Source of the DNA: Photobacterium swingsii
Lineage (GTDB): Bacteria > Pseudomonadota > Gammaproteobacteria > Enterobacterales > Vibrionaceae
Direction: 5' to 3'
Length of the DNA: 64,000 nucleotides
Assembly: GCF_024346715.1 (NCBI RefSeq)
Contig: NZ_AP024852.1
Coordinates: 3,658,001-3,722,000 of the forward strand
In this document: piece by piece, positions 35,216-45,185 of the stretch
Layout of the letters: each line of letters starts with the position of its first letter
Position numbering within the stretch: the stretch's first letter is position 1
Notes under the pieces: model-generated
What the model saw: the letters and a program-made list of their open reading frames with translations, nothing else
The model's database searches: none
Told to the model about the DNA's origin: nothing
Position numbers and translations under genes: made by a program

Positions 35216-36076
35216 TTGGGCAAACTGACACAGCAACAGATGGTTGGGGTGGGCTTACGCTCCCCCCACATCTTACCCATACTCGACCAGCGGCCAGATA
35301 TCGGCTGGCTTGAAATCCACAGTGAAAATTACTTCAACCCTCATTCCACAGCACGCGAGCAACTGAGGGCTATAACCGAGCATTACCCCATTAGTTGTCA
35401 TGGTATTGGATTATCACTGGGTTCAGCGGATCCACTGGATACACAACACCTCAAACAACTCAAACACCTAGTGGATGAAGTAAACCCCATCGCGGTCTCC
35501 GACCACCTCAGCTGGAGCTCCGTCGACGGCCAGTTTTTTAATGATTTGTTGCCACTGCCCTACACCGAAGAGGCATTAACAAATTTTTGCCACAAGGTTG
35601 AGCAGGTTCAAGATTATTTGGGACGGGAATTTCTGGTAGAAAACCCATCGAGCTATCTCAGCTTTAGCCATTCAGCGATCCCTGAGTGGGAGTTTCTGCA
35701 TGAAGTGCAGCAACGTACTGGCTGTGGCTTACTGCTCGATTTCAATAATATTTACGTCAGCAGCTTCAATCATGGCTTTGATTGCCAGCAATACATCAAG
35801 GCGCTCAACCCTAATGCCGTCAAAGAAATTCATCTTGCCGGTTTTACGGTGAAAGAGTTTGAACAAGGAGAGATTTGGATCGACACCCATAGTCGCCCAG
35901 TCAGTAAGCCTGTTTGGTTACTCTATCAGCTGTGGATCCGTCAGCACGGCGCTGTCCCCACCTTGATTGAATGGGATCTTGATATCCCTGAGTTAGACGT
36001 TTTGTTGGCCGAGGCCCATAAAGCAACCACGATTATTACGCAGGAGGCGCACTATGGACAAATCACCCAGCCATGA
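35216..36076 (+). CDS. bufB: DUF692 multinuclear iron oxidase (MNIO), bufferin maturase
   Basis: DUF692 enzymes form a TIM barrel with two or three iron ions and oxidise cysteines of partner peptides. The 286 residues keep the expected ligands: IHSENYF, SCHGIGLSLG, SDHLSWS, LVENPSSYL, LLDFNNIYVS, EIHLAGF, DTHSRPV and LIEWDLD. Translation begins at TTG 35216, directly after the bufA stop and behind GAGG in its last codons; ATG 35240 is an alternative that would trim the conserved N terminus. The 3' end overlaps bufC by 23 bases, so the two are translationally coupled. Confidence 0.9.
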   Translation: MGKLTQQQMVGVGLRSPHILPILDQRPDIGWLEIHSENYFNPHSTAREQLRAITEHYPISCHGIGLSLGSADPLDTQHLKQLKHLVDEVNPIAVSDHLSWSSVDGQFFNDLLPLPYTEEALTNFCHKVEQVQDYLGREFLVENPSSYLSFSHSAIPEWEFLHEVQQRTGCGLLLDFNNIYVSSFNHGFDCQQYIKALNPNAVKEIHLAGFTVKEFEQGEIWIDTHSRPVSKPVWLLYQLWIRQHGAVPTLIEWDLDIPELDVLLAEAHKATTIITQEAHYGQITQP

Positions 36077-36842
36077 TTTAGCACCTGCACTGCACCAATT
36101 GCAGCAAGATTTTTCAACCGCACTGCATTATCAGCCCAGTGACGTGAGCAAGCATATCCAAGTCGGTCGCTTTCCCGCAGAGCAGCTGATCCAGGTTTAC
36201 CGTAATAACTTCATCATCAGTTTGTGCGAGGTATTGGAAGCCACTTACCCCTGTACCCTCGCAGTAATAGGTGAAGAGTGTTTTACCCAATTAGCACGTC
36301 AGCATGTGCTCAACTACCCTCTCAAACAAGGGGATGTCACTCCTTACGGTGCCTGTTTTGGCAACACCGTCTGTACCAACCCCAGTTTGTTAGAAGCCGT
36401 GCCCTATTTGATTGAATTAATTCAACTGGAATGGCTAATCGATACCGCCAGCCAGCACCCATGTCAGGCTACGGACTTTCCGTTTGAGAAATTGCAGGTT
36501 CTCACTGAAGACAATATTGCTCAAGCCCAGCTCGTTGTTCCTGAGCATACCTACTTACTGGATGCGAATTATCCCGTTGGCAGTATCTGGCAGATGGTAC
36601 GCCACGATAAGGTTGAAGAGATCGACCTTAACCAAGCTGAATCCGTGATCGTTCAACACCACCCCGAACAGTTATCGGTACTCACCACCACACCAGCTGC
36701 AACGGCGTTAGTACAGCTCAGTCAACAACAGCGTCCATTGGGTGATGCCAACGAGGCCATGATGGCAATCTTGGGCGAATTGCTGCAACAAAACGTATTT
36801 TCAGATATTCAAGGATTGCCACAGGGAGATAGCGCATGCTGA
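36054..36842 (+). CDS. bufC: DUF2063 protein, bufferin partner (peptide-recognition role)
   Basis: The 262-residue protein has the DUF2063 N-terminal domain (LHQLQQDFSTALHY, VYRNNFIISLCEVLEATYPCTLAVIGEECF, LARQHVLNYPLKQGDVTPYG). Pfam once labelled the family as DNA-binding, but in DUF692 operons it is thought to bring the precursor to the enzyme. The C-terminal half (LLDANYPVGSIWQMV, DLNQAESVIVQHH) is the usual second domain. It overlaps bufB by 23 bases and the DoxX gene by seven, so all are in one operon. Confidence 0.85.
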   Translation: MDKSPSHDLAPALHQLQQDFSTALHYQPSDVSKHIQVGRFPAEQLIQVYRNNFIISLCEVLEATYPCTLAVIGEECFTQLARQHVLNYPLKQGDVTPYGACFGNTVCTNPSLLEAVPYLIELIQLEWLIDTASQHPCQATDFPFEKLQVLTEDNIAQAQLVVPEHTYLLDANYPVGSIWQMVRHDKVEEIDLNQAESVIVQHHPEQLSVLTTTPAATALVQLSQQQRPLGDANEAMMAILGELLQQNVFSDIQGLPQGDSAC

Positions 36843-37294
36843 ATTTTATGAAACATATCGATGGCGTGGCTCAGCGGATCACCGATCCTCTGGTGCCTTT
36901 TCTGCTGCTCTTCACTCGTCTTTGGGTCGCGTGGGTCTTTTTCAAATCAGGGATGGTGAAATACTCCAGCTGGGACAGCACTTTGTATTTATTTGAATTT
37001 GAATACCAAGTCCCTCTGCTTCCATGGCAATTAGCCGCCTACATGGGAACGACAGCAGAATTAATCCTACCGGTATTTTTAGTGCTAGGGCTGTTCACCC
37101 GTCCTATGGCATTGGTCTTATTCGTGTTTAATATTATTGCCGTGGTGTCCTATCCCTTACTGTGGGAGAAAGGTTTTTTCGACCACCAACTGTGGGGCAT
37201 GATGATGCTAGTGAACGTTTTCTGGGGAGCAGGACTATTCTCAATTGATAAGCTGATCAGCGCCGAACCCAAAAAGCACAGCGCACTGCAATAA
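36836..37294 (+). CDS. bufD: DoxX family membrane protein of the bufferin operon
   Basis: The 152-residue protein has four hydrophobic helices (LVPFLLLFTRLWVAWVFF, LLPWQLAAYMGTTAELILPVFLVLGL, MALVLFVFNIIAVVSYPLL, LWGMMMLVNVFWGAGLFSI) and the DoxX family pattern, including GMVKYSSWDSTLYLFEFEY. DoxX proteins often complete DUF2282-DUF692-DUF2063 operons, but what they do there is not settled. It overlaps bufC by seven bases and ends the operon before a terminator. Confidence 0.85.
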   Translation: MLNFMKHIDGVAQRITDPLVPFLLLFTRLWVAWVFFKSGMVKYSSWDSTLYLFEFEYQVPLLPWQLAAYMGTTAELILPVFLVLGLFTRPMALVLFVFNIIAVVSYPLLWEKGFFDHQLWGMMMLVNVFWGAGLFSIDKLISAEPKKHSALQ

Positions 37295-37350
37295 AGTCTT
37301 TCCAAGCGGGAGACAAAAAGCAAGATAAGAAAAACCAACACAAACGCCAA

Positions 37351-37385
37351 TAAAAAGGCGACGTGAATAACGTCGCCTGATTGTT
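37351..37385. terminator. Bidirectional terminator between bufD and yigB
   Basis: AGGCGACGT-GAATA-ACGTCGCCT; T-rich sequence follows on both strands, better on the minus (TTTTTATT). Confidence 0.85.
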
Positions 37386-37405
37386 TCTGTTCTCTCGCTG
37401 ATTTG

Positions 37406-38131
37406 CTATTTAGCGACCACATCCAATAATGCCGCCAACGATGATATCTCTATGTCTGGTAGCCGACGGGCACGCGGTTCGCGCTGTAAACAACGGTCAA
37501 GATCGTTAAACCAACATGCCTGATAGCCATTGAGCAAAGCACCCGTCACGTCAGTATGCAAGTGATCACCAACATGAAGGATATTCTCGCGTGGTACGTT
37601 AATCAGCTGAGCAGCCCGCGTAAACATATCAGGAGCTGGCTTTGCCGCCCCATCACGTCCTGCTTGTAACAGGTGACTAAAATAGCCACTCAGGCCAATT
37701 TTTTCAGCATCCACATTGCCATTGGTGATCGCCACTAACGGCACTCGCTGGGCTAACAAGGCAAGTACGCGATGCGTTTCGGGAGGCACATCAACCTGAT
37801 TACGTACCGCTAAAACAGTTGCCACCCCCTCATTCGCCGCTTGGGTGGCTTGGTTAAGCGAATAGCCAAGCTGCATTAAACCGATTTTAAGCAGTTCAAA
37901 CCGCCAAAGCGTCACGTCATGGCGTAACCAAGGGTCAACTTTTGCCAGTTGCAGCTTTAATGCCATCCAATCAGCCACCGTCAACATGCGTGACACTGGG
38001 TGCTCCGAGTGCAACCAATCATACATCGCTTGCTCAGCACGACGGATCACTGGGCGGTTATCGTAAAGCGTATCGTCTAAATCAAACGTTAAGGCTTTAA
38101 TTGGCTTTAAAGGTCGGTAAAACTGCATCAC
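37406..38131 (-). CDS. yigB: HAD family phosphatase YigB
   Basis: YigB is a haloacid-dehalogenase phosphatase that acts on FMN and on 5-amino-6-(5-phospho-ribitylamino)uracil, thus on riboflavin synthesis. The 241 residues have motif I FDLDDTLYDN (nucleophile Asp), motif II AITNGN, and the motif III/IV region KPAPDMFTRAAQLINVPRENILHVGDHLHTDV. The start may be either of two adjacent ATGs. It lies 12 bases after xerC and closes the operon that begins at lptM. Confidence 0.93.
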   Translation of the reverse strand: MMQFYRPLKPIKALTFDLDDTLYDNRPVIRRAEQAMYDWLHSEHPVSRMLTVADWMALKLQLAKVDPWLRHDVTLWRFELLKIGLMQLGYSLNQATQAANEGVATVLAVRNQVDVPPETHRVLALLAQRVPLVAITNGNVDAEKIGLSGYFSHLLQAGRDGAAKPAPDMFTRAAQLINVPRENILHVGDHLHTDVTGALLNGYQACWFNDLDRCLQREPRARRLPDIEISSLAALLDVVAK

Positions 38132-38143
38132 TCACTCAACACA

Positions 38144-39058
38144 TTATTTATTGCCACGTTTCGCACGCGGATGGGATTCATCGTACACCTTTGCAAGGTG
38201 TTGAAAATCAAGATGGGTATAAATTTGGGTCGTAGACAGGTTCGCGTGACCCAGCAACTCTTGTACAGCACGTAAATCACCACTCGATTCCAGCATATGG
38301 GTCGCAAAGCTGTGGCGTAATTTATGCGGACTAATATGGCTCGACACTGATTGCTTCTGGCCCCACTCCGCCATTCGTTTTTGCACATTGCGAGTTGAAA
38401 TACGGGTGCCTAACTTGGATACAAATAGCGCAGGTTCACCCTCGCCCGCTAGCTGCCCACGCACCTTGAGCCACTTGGCAACCCATTCACGGGCGAGCCC
38501 GGCAAATGGAACGACCCGCTCTTTATCGCCTTTACCGATAACCCGCAGATCACCTTTACTCAAGCTGATATCACGGACATTCACGCCGACAATTTCAGCT
38601 AAACGCAGCCCAGCCCCATACATCAATTCCATCAAGGCACGGTCGCGAATCGCAAGCGGATCATCTTCATCTACATTCAGCAGCTGATCCATTTCATCAA
38701 CATCAAGGTTTTTCGGTAGTGGTCGGGCTTTGCGCGGTGCTGATACCCCTTTAGCAGGGTTAGCTGCCAAGACTTTTATCTGCACTAAATAATCAAAAAA
38801 ACTGCGCAAGGCCGAAAGGCGCATCGACAAACTGCTGGCTTTAAGACCATCACGCATGCCTTTACTGGCCAACTGACGTACCCAGCCGGCATCCACTTGT
38901 TGCCACTCAGTCACACCCAATACCACCAGCTGCTCCGTCATGGTCGTGAGCTGACGTTTATAGTTGTGCTGGGTATGTAAGCTCAGCTCACGCTCACTAC
39001 GAATATATTCGTAGAAACGATTGAGCGACTTTTCTAAGCTCGCGGGCAACCCACTCAC
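38144..39058 (-). CDS. xerC: Site-specific tyrosine recombinase XerC
   Basis: XerC with XerD resolves chromosome dimers at dif. The 304 residues have the N-terminal SAM-like core-binding domain (to about residue 115) and the catalytic domain with the R-K-H-R-H-Y set: Arg in [10 protein letters not shown], Lys in [34 protein letters not shown] with the tyrosine nucleophile. The ATG overlaps the yigA stop by four bases, a sign of translational coupling. Confidence 0.96.
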   Translation of the reverse strand: MSGLPASLEKSLNRFYEYIRSERELSLHTQHNYKRQLTTMTEQLVVLGVTEWQQVDAGWVRQLASKGMRDGLKASSLSMRLSALRSFFDYLVQIKVLAANPAKGVSAPRKARPLPKNLDVDEMDQLLNVDEDDPLAIRDRALMELMYGAGLRLAEIVGVNVRDISLSKGDLRVIGKGDKERVVPFAGLAREWVAKWLKVRGQLAGEGEPALFVSKLGTRISTRNVQKRMAEWGQKQSVSSHISPHKLRHSFATHMLESSGDLRAVQELLGHANLSTTQIYTHLDFQHLAKVYDESHPRAKRGNK

Positions 39059-39771
39059 TCAATCACCTCACGGCTATATTCCCAGTGGCTAATTAAGCGC
39101 GAAATAATCAACGCCAACTGCTCGACAAACAAGGTATCCATATTCGGCTGGAAGTGACCACCATCGGCACTTGAAAAGCTCAGCACTCCAATCGGGCGCT
39201 CAAACCCTAATGGTAGTACGACAAAGGAGCCAAGCTGCGGCGGTTGCTCAAACAGCATCTCACTTTCTTTTTTACGTAAACGGCCTAAATATACAGATCG
39301 GCGCGACAGGTGAGAAACACGGAAAGATTCAAAGTCACGGCGATCTAAAAATAGCTGCTCATCCATGCTATCGAATAAACGCAGGCTGTATTCCAAGTTC
39401 AAGTCTGTGGTCAACTCGTCTAACACTAACAAAGCTTGGTATATATTATGGGTTTGAAACAGCTTCACTTGTGCTTGCGAAAACAGCGCATGAAGATCAC
39501 TGTTCTTCGCAGCAATATCGACCAGACGGGCAATATTGCCTTCTAATTCATTCACCCGATGACGCAAGCGTTCCAGTTGGATTTCCACCATGGAGACAAC
39601 GCCACGTTCACTTTGTGGTATGTGTAAATACGCCAGCAAATCAGGCTGGCGTAAAAAGAAATCAGGGTGGCTCAGTAAATACTCAGCCACGGCTTCATCG
39701 TGCAATTTGTCACTCAACGGGGTTTCTGACACCGCTTCGGTCAGTTCATCCAGTTGCGATACATCGGTCAT
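39055..39771 (-). CDS. yigA: DUF484 family protein YigA
   Basis: The 238-residue product is a DUF484 protein, with an N-terminal helical part ([46 protein letters not shown]) and a GAF-like C-terminal domain. Its role is unknown, though it is nearly always found between dapF and xerC. It overlaps dapF by four bases (ATGA type) and xerC by four, so its place in the operon is tight. Confidence 0.9.
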   Translation of the reverse strand: MTDVSQLDELTEAVSETPLSDKLHDEAVAEYLLSHPDFFLRQPDLLAYLHIPQSERGVVSMVEIQLERLRHRVNELEGNIARLVDIAAKNSDLHALFSQAQVKLFQTHNIYQALLVLDELTTDLNLEYSLRLFDSMDEQLFLDRRDFESFRVSHLSRRSVYLGRLRKKESEMLFEQPPQLGSFVVLPLGFERPIGVLSFSSADGGHFQPNMDTLFVEQLALIISRLISHWEYSREVIE

Positions 39772-40598
39772 AATACAATTTGTCCATCATAGACATGCGC
39801 CACAGGCCCAGTCATATATAGGGGTTTCCCTTCACCAGCCCAGCTGATATACAAGTCACCACCAGGTAACACTACTTTTACTTTATCGTCGAGCAAGCCT
39901 TGGCGCTGGCCAATCGCAACAGCCGCACAGGCGCCGCTACCACAAGCTTGGGTTTCCCCTGCACCACGCTCATACACACGTAATTTTACTTCATTTGCAC
40001 TCAGAACTTGCATAAAACCTGCATTGACACGCTCAGGAAAGCGCTCATGTGATTCCACCAAAGGACCGAGAGTTTCAACGTCAGCGGTGTCTATATCATC
40101 AACAACCGTGACACAGTGAGGGTTGCCCATGCTTACCGCACCACAGAATAAGGTGCTTTCGCCTACGCGTAATAAATAGGTTTTTTCGGCCTGCTTAGCA
40201 CGAAAAGGGATTTTACTTGGTTCAAAATTAGGTTCGCCCATGTTGACTGTCACTTGATTGTCATTCTCAAGCTTCAGCAACATTTTGCCCGCTTTAGTGC
40301 TAACAGAAATCAGGTACTTATTGGTTAACCCTTTCATCCATACAAAACGCGCAAAGCAACGTGCGCCATTGCCACATTGCTCAACTTCACTGCCATCCGC
40401 ATTAAAAATACGATAATGAAAGTCGGTTTCAGGATCGTACGGCGGCTCCACCACCAGTAACTGATCGAACCCCACTCCCCGGTGACGATCCGCTAAGCGG
40501 CGGATCGCATCGGGTGAGAAGAACACGTTTTGAGTGACACAGTCGACCACCATGAAGTCATTGCCCAAGCCATGCATTTTGGAAAAATTAATCTGCAT
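39768..40598 (-). CDS. dapF: Diaminopimelate epimerase
   Basis: DapF interconverts LL- and meso-diaminopimelate for lysine and peptidoglycan synthesis. The 276 residues match family length, with the two catalytic cysteines in [13 protein letters not shown] (about residue 73) and [12 protein letters not shown] (about residue 217), and substrate-binding [10 protein letters not shown] and MGNPHCV motifs. It follows lysA by 59 bases and is coupled to yigA. Confidence 0.97.
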   Translation of the reverse strand: MQINFSKMHGLGNDFMVVDCVTQNVFFSPDAIRRLADRHRGVGFDQLLVVEPPYDPETDFHYRIFNADGSEVEQCGNGARCFARFVWMKGLTNKYLISVSTKAGKMLLKLENDNQVTVNMGEPNFEPSKIPFRAKQAEKTYLLRVGESTLFCGAVSMGNPHCVTVVDDIDTADVETLGPLVESHERFPERVNAGFMQVLSANEVKLRVYERGAGETQACGSGACAAVAIGQRQGLLDDKVKVVLPGGDLYISWAGEGKPLYMTGPVAHVYDGQIVL

Positions 40599-40657
40599 GT
40601 TGTTCCTTTTTTATCGTTATACCCATAGAGGTGCCTGTGTGTTCAATATCGTGATCA

Positions 40658-41908
40658 TTACGGCAATAGCGATTCAGACTGCCAAAGCTGCTCAAGTTGT
40701 TCACGCTGGCGAACAACATAGGCAGTGTCACCATCGACCATGATTTCAGCCGCACGCGTACGAGTATTGTAATTCGATGACATCACAAAGCCATAGGCGC
40801 CTGCCGAACGAACCGCGAGTAGATCACCTTCTGCCAAACAAAGCAGCCGCTCTTTACCCAAATAATCGCCAGTTTCACAAATCGGCCCAACAAAATCATA
40901 TTCCGTGGTTTCACCATCACGCGGTACAACCGCCACAATATCTTGCCATGCTTGATACAGGGTCGGACGAATTAAATCATTCATCGCGGCATCGACAATG
41001 GCGAAGTTTTTGTGCTCGGTATGTTTAAGGTACTCAACACGCGTCAGCAAAACCCCAGCATTCGCGGCAATGGCACGACCCGGCTCAAAAATCAGCTCCA
41101 GCTCAGGGTGATTTTCTAAACGCTTGAGCAAGGCTGTCGCATATTCCGATGGCAAAGGGGGTTGCTCTTCATTGTAGGTCACCCCTAGGCCGCCACCGAC
41201 ATCAAGGTGAGCGATATGAATACCTTCGGCTTTCAGCTCATCAACCAGGGCCAACAAACGGTCTGTGGCATCAATAAAGGGATCAATGTCAGTCAGCTGA
41301 GAACCAATATGGCAATCCATCCCCGTGACTTCTAAATTCGGTAAGCTATGCGCTAAACGGTAGACCGCTGGCGCACGATCAAAGGCAATACCAAATTTAT
41401 TATCGCGCAAGCCCGTTGAGATATACGGGTGCGTTTTCGCATCGACATCCGGATTAATACGCAATGAAACCGGTGCAACCACACCTAATTCAGCCGCCAC
41501 CCGATTAAGGCGTTCAAGTTCAGGTTCAGATTCAACATTGAAACACTTTATACCTAATTCTAACGCCCGTTTCATCTCATTAGAGGTTTTACCGACGCCA
41601 GAGAAGACAATTTTCGCCGGTTCGCCACCCGCAACGATTACGCGTTCAAGCTCGCCTTGTGACACAATATCGAACCCCGAGCCCAAACGTGCTAACACAT
41701 TCAGTACCCCAATATTCGAATTGGCTTTCACCGCATAACAGATAAGGTGTGGCTGATCGGCAACCGCATGATCAAACGCTTTCCAGTGACGCTCTAATGT
41801 CGCACGCGAATATACATACAATGGCGTGCCATGCTGCTTGGCGAGTTCAGTGAGTGCCACTTCTTCGGCCCATAACTGGCCATCTTGCTGGTAATTAAAG
41901 TAATCCAA
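40658..41908 (-). CDS. lysA: Diaminopimelate decarboxylase
   Basis: LysA is the PLP enzyme that makes lysine from meso-diaminopimelate. The best start is TTG 41908, behind AAGGA six bases upstream, giving 416 residues that begin MDYFNYQQDGQLWAEEV; the frame is open to 42016, but those codons belong to the lptM region. Motifs: YAVKANSN with the PLP lysine (about residue 60), DVGGGLGVTY, EPGRAIAANAG, and the C-terminal GPICETGDYLG with the active-site cysteine. It is 25 bases after lptM and before dapF. Confidence 0.95.
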   Translation of the reverse strand: MDYFNYQQDGQLWAEEVALTELAKQHGTPLYVYSRATLERHWKAFDHAVADQPHLICYAVKANSNIGVLNVLARLGSGFDIVSQGELERVIVAGGEPAKIVFSGVGKTSNEMKRALELGIKCFNVESEPELERLNRVAAELGVVAPVSLRINPDVDAKTHPYISTGLRDNKFGIAFDRAPAVYRLAHSLPNLEVTGMDCHIGSQLTDIDPFIDATDRLLALVDELKAEGIHIAHLDVGGGLGVTYNEEQPPLPSEYATALLKRLENHPELELIFEPGRAIAANAGVLLTRVEYLKHTEHKNFAIVDAAMNDLIRPTLYQAWQDIVAVVPRDGETTEYDFVGPICETGDYLGKERLLCLAEGDLLAVRSAGAYGFVMSSNYNTRTRAAEIMVDGDTAYVVRQREQLEQLWQSESLLP

Positions 41909-41933
41909 TGTTTTCCTTCCCTGTCCGGTATCG

Positions 41934-42050
41934 CTACTGTTGTTGTTGCTGCTGATCGGCATCTTGCGGCATGTACAATGCACCACTCTGGCCACAACCC
42001 GAGATCGCCAACACACCCAGTACTAAAATCGCTAATAAACCTTTACGCAT
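41934..42050 (-). CDS. lptM: LPS translocon maturation lipoprotein LptM (YifL)
   Basis: This 38-residue gene is too short for common ORF cut-offs. It reads MRKGLLAILVLGVLAISGCG followed by QSGALYMPQDAD and a glutamine run. The signal peptide ends in a lipobox (AISGC), and GALYMP is the hallmark of LptM. In E. coli LptM helps LptD fold and form its disulfides. Its place, upstream of lysA and divergent from cyaY, is the usual one in gammaproteobacteria. It probably heads the lysA-dapF-yigA-xerC-yigB operon. Confidence 0.93.
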   Translation of the reverse strand: MRKGLLAILVLGVLAISGCGQSGALYMPQDADQQQQQQ

Positions 42051-42127
42051 TTTTAAAGCCAGTGATTATCGTTTCAATGCCCTCTATAATCGCACCAAGA
42101 ATAGGAAAAGCAATAGGACGTAATGGG

Positions 42128-42439
42128 ATGAATGATACTGAATTTCACAACTTGGCTGATCTAGCCCTACAAGCACTTGAAGATGGCATCGATGAATCGG
42201 GTGCTGATATCGAGCCAGAAACGACAGGTAATGTCCTGACACTGGAGTTTGAAAACCGTAGCCAAATCGTCATTAACCGCCAAGAGCCCCTGCATGAGCT
42301 ATGGTTAGCATCTAAATCTGGTGGTTACCATTTCAAATTTGATGGCACAGAGTGGCGCTGTACACGCAGTGGTGAAGAGTTTTTTGCACTGGTTAAGCGT
42401 GAGTGTTCGCTTCATGCCGGTGAACCTGTGGAGTGGTAA
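42128..42439 (+). CDS. cyaY: Frataxin-like iron-donor protein CyaY
   Basis: CyaY is the bacterial frataxin, which binds iron and regulates the IscS iron-sulfur assembly. From ATG 42128 it has 103 residues, close to E. coli (106). An acidic first helix (FHNLADLALQALEDGIDESGADIE) and the sheet motif LTLEFENRSQIVINRQEP, then LHELWLASKSGGYHFKF, are typical. The frame is open further upstream (41885), but that overlaps lptM on the other strand. It is divergent from lptM and convergent with cyaA. Confidence 0.95.
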   Translation: MNDTEFHNLADLALQALEDGIDESGADIEPETTGNVLTLEFENRSQIVINRQEPLHELWLASKSGGYHFKFDGTEWRCTRSGEEFFALVKRECSLHAGEPVEW

Positions 42440-42465
42440 GCTGCGCTTACTTGCTTTATTGCAGA

Positions 42466-42506
42466 CAAAAAAGCCTTCCAACGTTATGAACGGGAAGGCT
42501 TTTTTA
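42466..42506. terminator. Bidirectional terminator between cyaY and cyaA
   Basis: AAAAAAGCCTTCC...GGAAGGCTTTTTT, a long symmetric hairpin between the convergent genes. Confidence 0.9.
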
Positions 42507-42536
42507 TCTAGCACACATTTAAGCGATGTCAGATAA

Positions 42537-45101
42537 CTAGCGCGATGAAAACGACATCACCGCCGCCGCTGAATTATCAGAACTTGGTCGACGTTGCACT
42601 TGCTGACCACTCTTGAACGGAATGACTTGGCAATCGCCCGACTCCGAATGAACGATGTCATAGAACTGCGGCAGATTGAAGTTAATGAAATTCGCACTAT
42701 AGCTAAAACGATCTTGGGCCGAGGTATAGAAGCGATTTACCCCATGCACCATCTCATCTTTATCACCACTGCATTGGCGATACACTTCAATGCGGTTGGT
42801 TTCATCCAAAATATAAATATTGAAGCCTTGATCGCAATCTTCAAAGAAGAATTGGATTAACCCCTCACTCGCGTACGAATCAACAATTTCTGGCGGATGC
42901 GGTTCATCCGTCTTCCCCATCACCAATTGCGGTGAGCCAATCAGCTTATTACTGGAAATACAGCTATAGAAATCGACCGAGTTTTCGAGCTTCTGTACCG
43001 ACACACCACGGCGTTCAAAGAATAAACCATGGGTTTGATCGCCAATACGGATGGCTTTAAAGCGGCGACGTTTTTCTTGTTCCACCGGCTTCAAGCGCAT
43101 TTCAATACACTCGGCCACCAGTTGATACACTAAATTACGGATCAAACCACGCATGTGTTTGCTATAGCAGAATACATCCACCGATTCCGGTGGAATTGCA
43201 TCTTGGTGCATTTTGCCCAATACGGTTTTCAGTGCATCCAACATCGCATTTTCACCGCTGAAATTGAGAGTACGCACTTCGTTCCACGAGTTGCGGTACA
43301 CCAAATCCACGCTACCCACTAAACATTGCTGCTCAGGACCATAGCTGAAAATATCGGTATTTTTGAAATCAAACCGAATAGAGCGATTCTTGAGTTCGGT
43401 CGTTGGGTCATTTTCAAGGTTAATGAATAACCCTAACTGACGAATTTCACACGGGCTCGATAACGCCTGCAGGCTAGGTTGGGGGCGACGGATTGGGAAG
43501 GTATTTCGAATATCGCTAACCAATTGGTATAGCTTATCGATATCCAAATCGGTATCACGCACCACGTTGTGCAAACAGGTTGATTCCGTTAGCAAGCCAT
43601 TGAAGTATGACCAAGCCACCAGCTTGCTGAGATAACGGTTATGCTCTAATGACGGCTGCCCCAAAATTGCGTATGGGTCGAGTGGCTGCTTATATAAATA
43701 CCATCCCGCGGCATTGGTACGCCCCGCAGGTACTTGAATAAAGGTCAGGTCTGATTCGTGTAAATCCGGTGAAATCTGCGGATTAAGCAGGGTCACCTTA
43801 CCCGGTAACACCTCAAAAGCCGCATACAGTTTACGCGCTAAAATGCTGATATCTTCTGGGCTAATAGCCGAGGTAATGTCATTACGGCGCGCAAAACGGA
43901 TCAGGTTACGGTAGCTCAGCATCAAAGCATCAAGCAGCTCATTATGCGCACGCTTAACCTGGCCGACCTTCCAATTACGACGATTATCAAGCTCGCTTAA
44001 TACCTCGTGTGACCATTGCCATTCGGTAGTCAGCTCTTGTAATACCCGACGACGCCACGCTACTGAACCCGAAGACGGTTCACGGGTAAGTTTCTCATGA
44101 GTTTTCAGGTAGAAACAGCGACGCACTAAATCTAAACGGCGATGATCGTCGATCCGTTCAAGGTAGCGCGTGACTTTTTCCAGCATCAGGTAGTACGCAT
44201 CCATGCAATATTCAAAGCGTTCTTCGGCAAAGAAACGACGCTTGGCATCAACGCTCAATAACTGGGTATGCGGGTATTCCCACGAGTAGGCTTCCAGCAA
44301 AATGGCTTTCAATACCGACTTATAGGGTGAGTCGATACTCTTGTACAACTGCCACAAGCTTGAGCCGAAATACTCTTCAGCGGGAATGCGGGTCAAACCG
44401 CCAAAATCAATCCACTCTTCGCGACGAATATGGCCAGCAGAAACTAGGTAGTCGACATATTCACCGTAACACTCTTCCATTTCTGGCGGCACCATAAACC
44501 ACAATAGCGGTTGGCCAGCCATTAGCACGGCAGAGCGGTAAAACTCGTCCAGCAGCAGCAAGTGCTGGCTTGAACCACAGTTTTCCCCTGTCATGGCTTC
44601 AGAGAAGTTATCGCGGAATCGGTTTTCGTCGATTAAGAAGAAATTGGCTTCCACCCCTTGTGCCATCGCCCAATCAGAAATCAGTGAACATTTGCTATCA
44701 AGCGCTTCGCGCTCATCCGCAGGCATATTGGTGCGGATACAAACCCAAATATCCAAATCACTGGTCAGGCTTTGTCCCAACGAAGACGTACTGCCCATCG
44801 CATAGAGACCAAGGATAGGTGAAGAGAGATCATTAGAAGGAAACGTAAGTTCAGCGCTCGCAGCTAGCCCACAGTCGTCAACGAACTGCTGCTGTTGCTC
44901 AGAGAGCGAGAACGACACAACACCATGCTGTACCTCTTGATCGAGATAACCTGGGATGGCAGGGTGATTATAATGCAGTAAGACAGGCAACAAGTGATAC
45001 ACCTGTTGCGAGGTTGCCGTCATCGCGGCATGAGCACGTTCATTACGAAGTATATGAAGTGCATCCAGTCTACTTTTTAGCGTCTGAATATAGTTGTGCA
45101 A
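42537..45101 (-). CDS. cyaA: Class I adenylate cyclase
   Basis: CyaA makes cAMP, the signal for CRP. The chosen start is TTG 45101, behind GGAAGAG; it gives 854 residues beginning LHNYIQTLKSRLDALHILRNERA, which aligns with the E. coli N terminus (848 residues), where a TTG start is also used and limits expression. The catalytic N-terminal half has the nucleotidyltransferase-like GSTSSLGQSLTSDLDIWVC motif (about residue 100). The C-terminal half is the regulatory domain. A CRP-like site sits upstream on the same strand. The gene is divergent from hemC. Confidence 0.96.
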   Translation of the reverse strand: MHNYIQTLKSRLDALHILRNERAHAAMTATSQQVYHLLPVLLHYNHPAIPGYLDQEVQHGVVSFSLSEQQQQFVDDCGLAASAELTFPSNDLSSPILGLYAMGSTSSLGQSLTSDLDIWVCIRTNMPADEREALDSKCSLISDWAMAQGVEANFFLIDENRFRDNFSEAMTGENCGSSQHLLLLDEFYRSAVLMAGQPLLWFMVPPEMEECYGEYVDYLVSAGHIRREEWIDFGGLTRIPAEEYFGSSLWQLYKSIDSPYKSVLKAILLEAYSWEYPHTQLLSVDAKRRFFAEERFEYCMDAYYLMLEKVTRYLERIDDHRRLDLVRRCFYLKTHEKLTREPSSGSVAWRRRVLQELTTEWQWSHEVLSELDNRRNWKVGQVKRAHNELLDALMLSYRNLIRFARRNDITSAISPEDISILARKLYAAFEVLPGKVTLLNPQISPDLHESDLTFIQVPAGRTNAAGWYLYKQPLDPYAILGQPSLEHNRYLSKLVAWSYFNGLLTESTCLHNVVRDTDLDIDKLYQLVSDIRNTFPIRRPQPSLQALSSPCEIRQLGLFINLENDPTTELKNRSIRFDFKNTDIFSYGPEQQCLVGSVDLVYRNSWNEVRTLNFSGENAMLDALKTVLGKMHQDAIPPESVDVFCYSKHMRGLIRNLVYQLVAECIEMRLKPVEQEKRRRFKAIRIGDQTHGLFFERRGVSVQKLENSVDFYSCISSNKLIGSPQLVMGKTDEPHPPEIVDSYASEGLIQFFFEDCDQGFNIYILDETNRIEVYRQCSGDKDEMVHGVNRFYTSAQDRFSYSANFINFNLPQFYDIVHSESGDCQVIPFKSGQQVQRRPSSDNSAAAVMSFSSR

Positions 45102-45185
45102 ATTACTCTTCCAAGAGCTGCCAGCATTAAGCGGCCCAAATCTTGTCATTAATAGTGTAGAGAAGGTTCTACATACGAGCAAAAA

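Noticed and set aside
39171..39773. 200-codon plus-strand frame antisense to yigA
   Set aside because: It is a shadow of yigA; its product is low in domain-like pattern and lacks a ribosome site.
42051..42127. Lysine riboswitch upstream of the lptM-lysA operon
   Set aside because: The lptM-cyaY gap is only 77 bases, too short for the L box.
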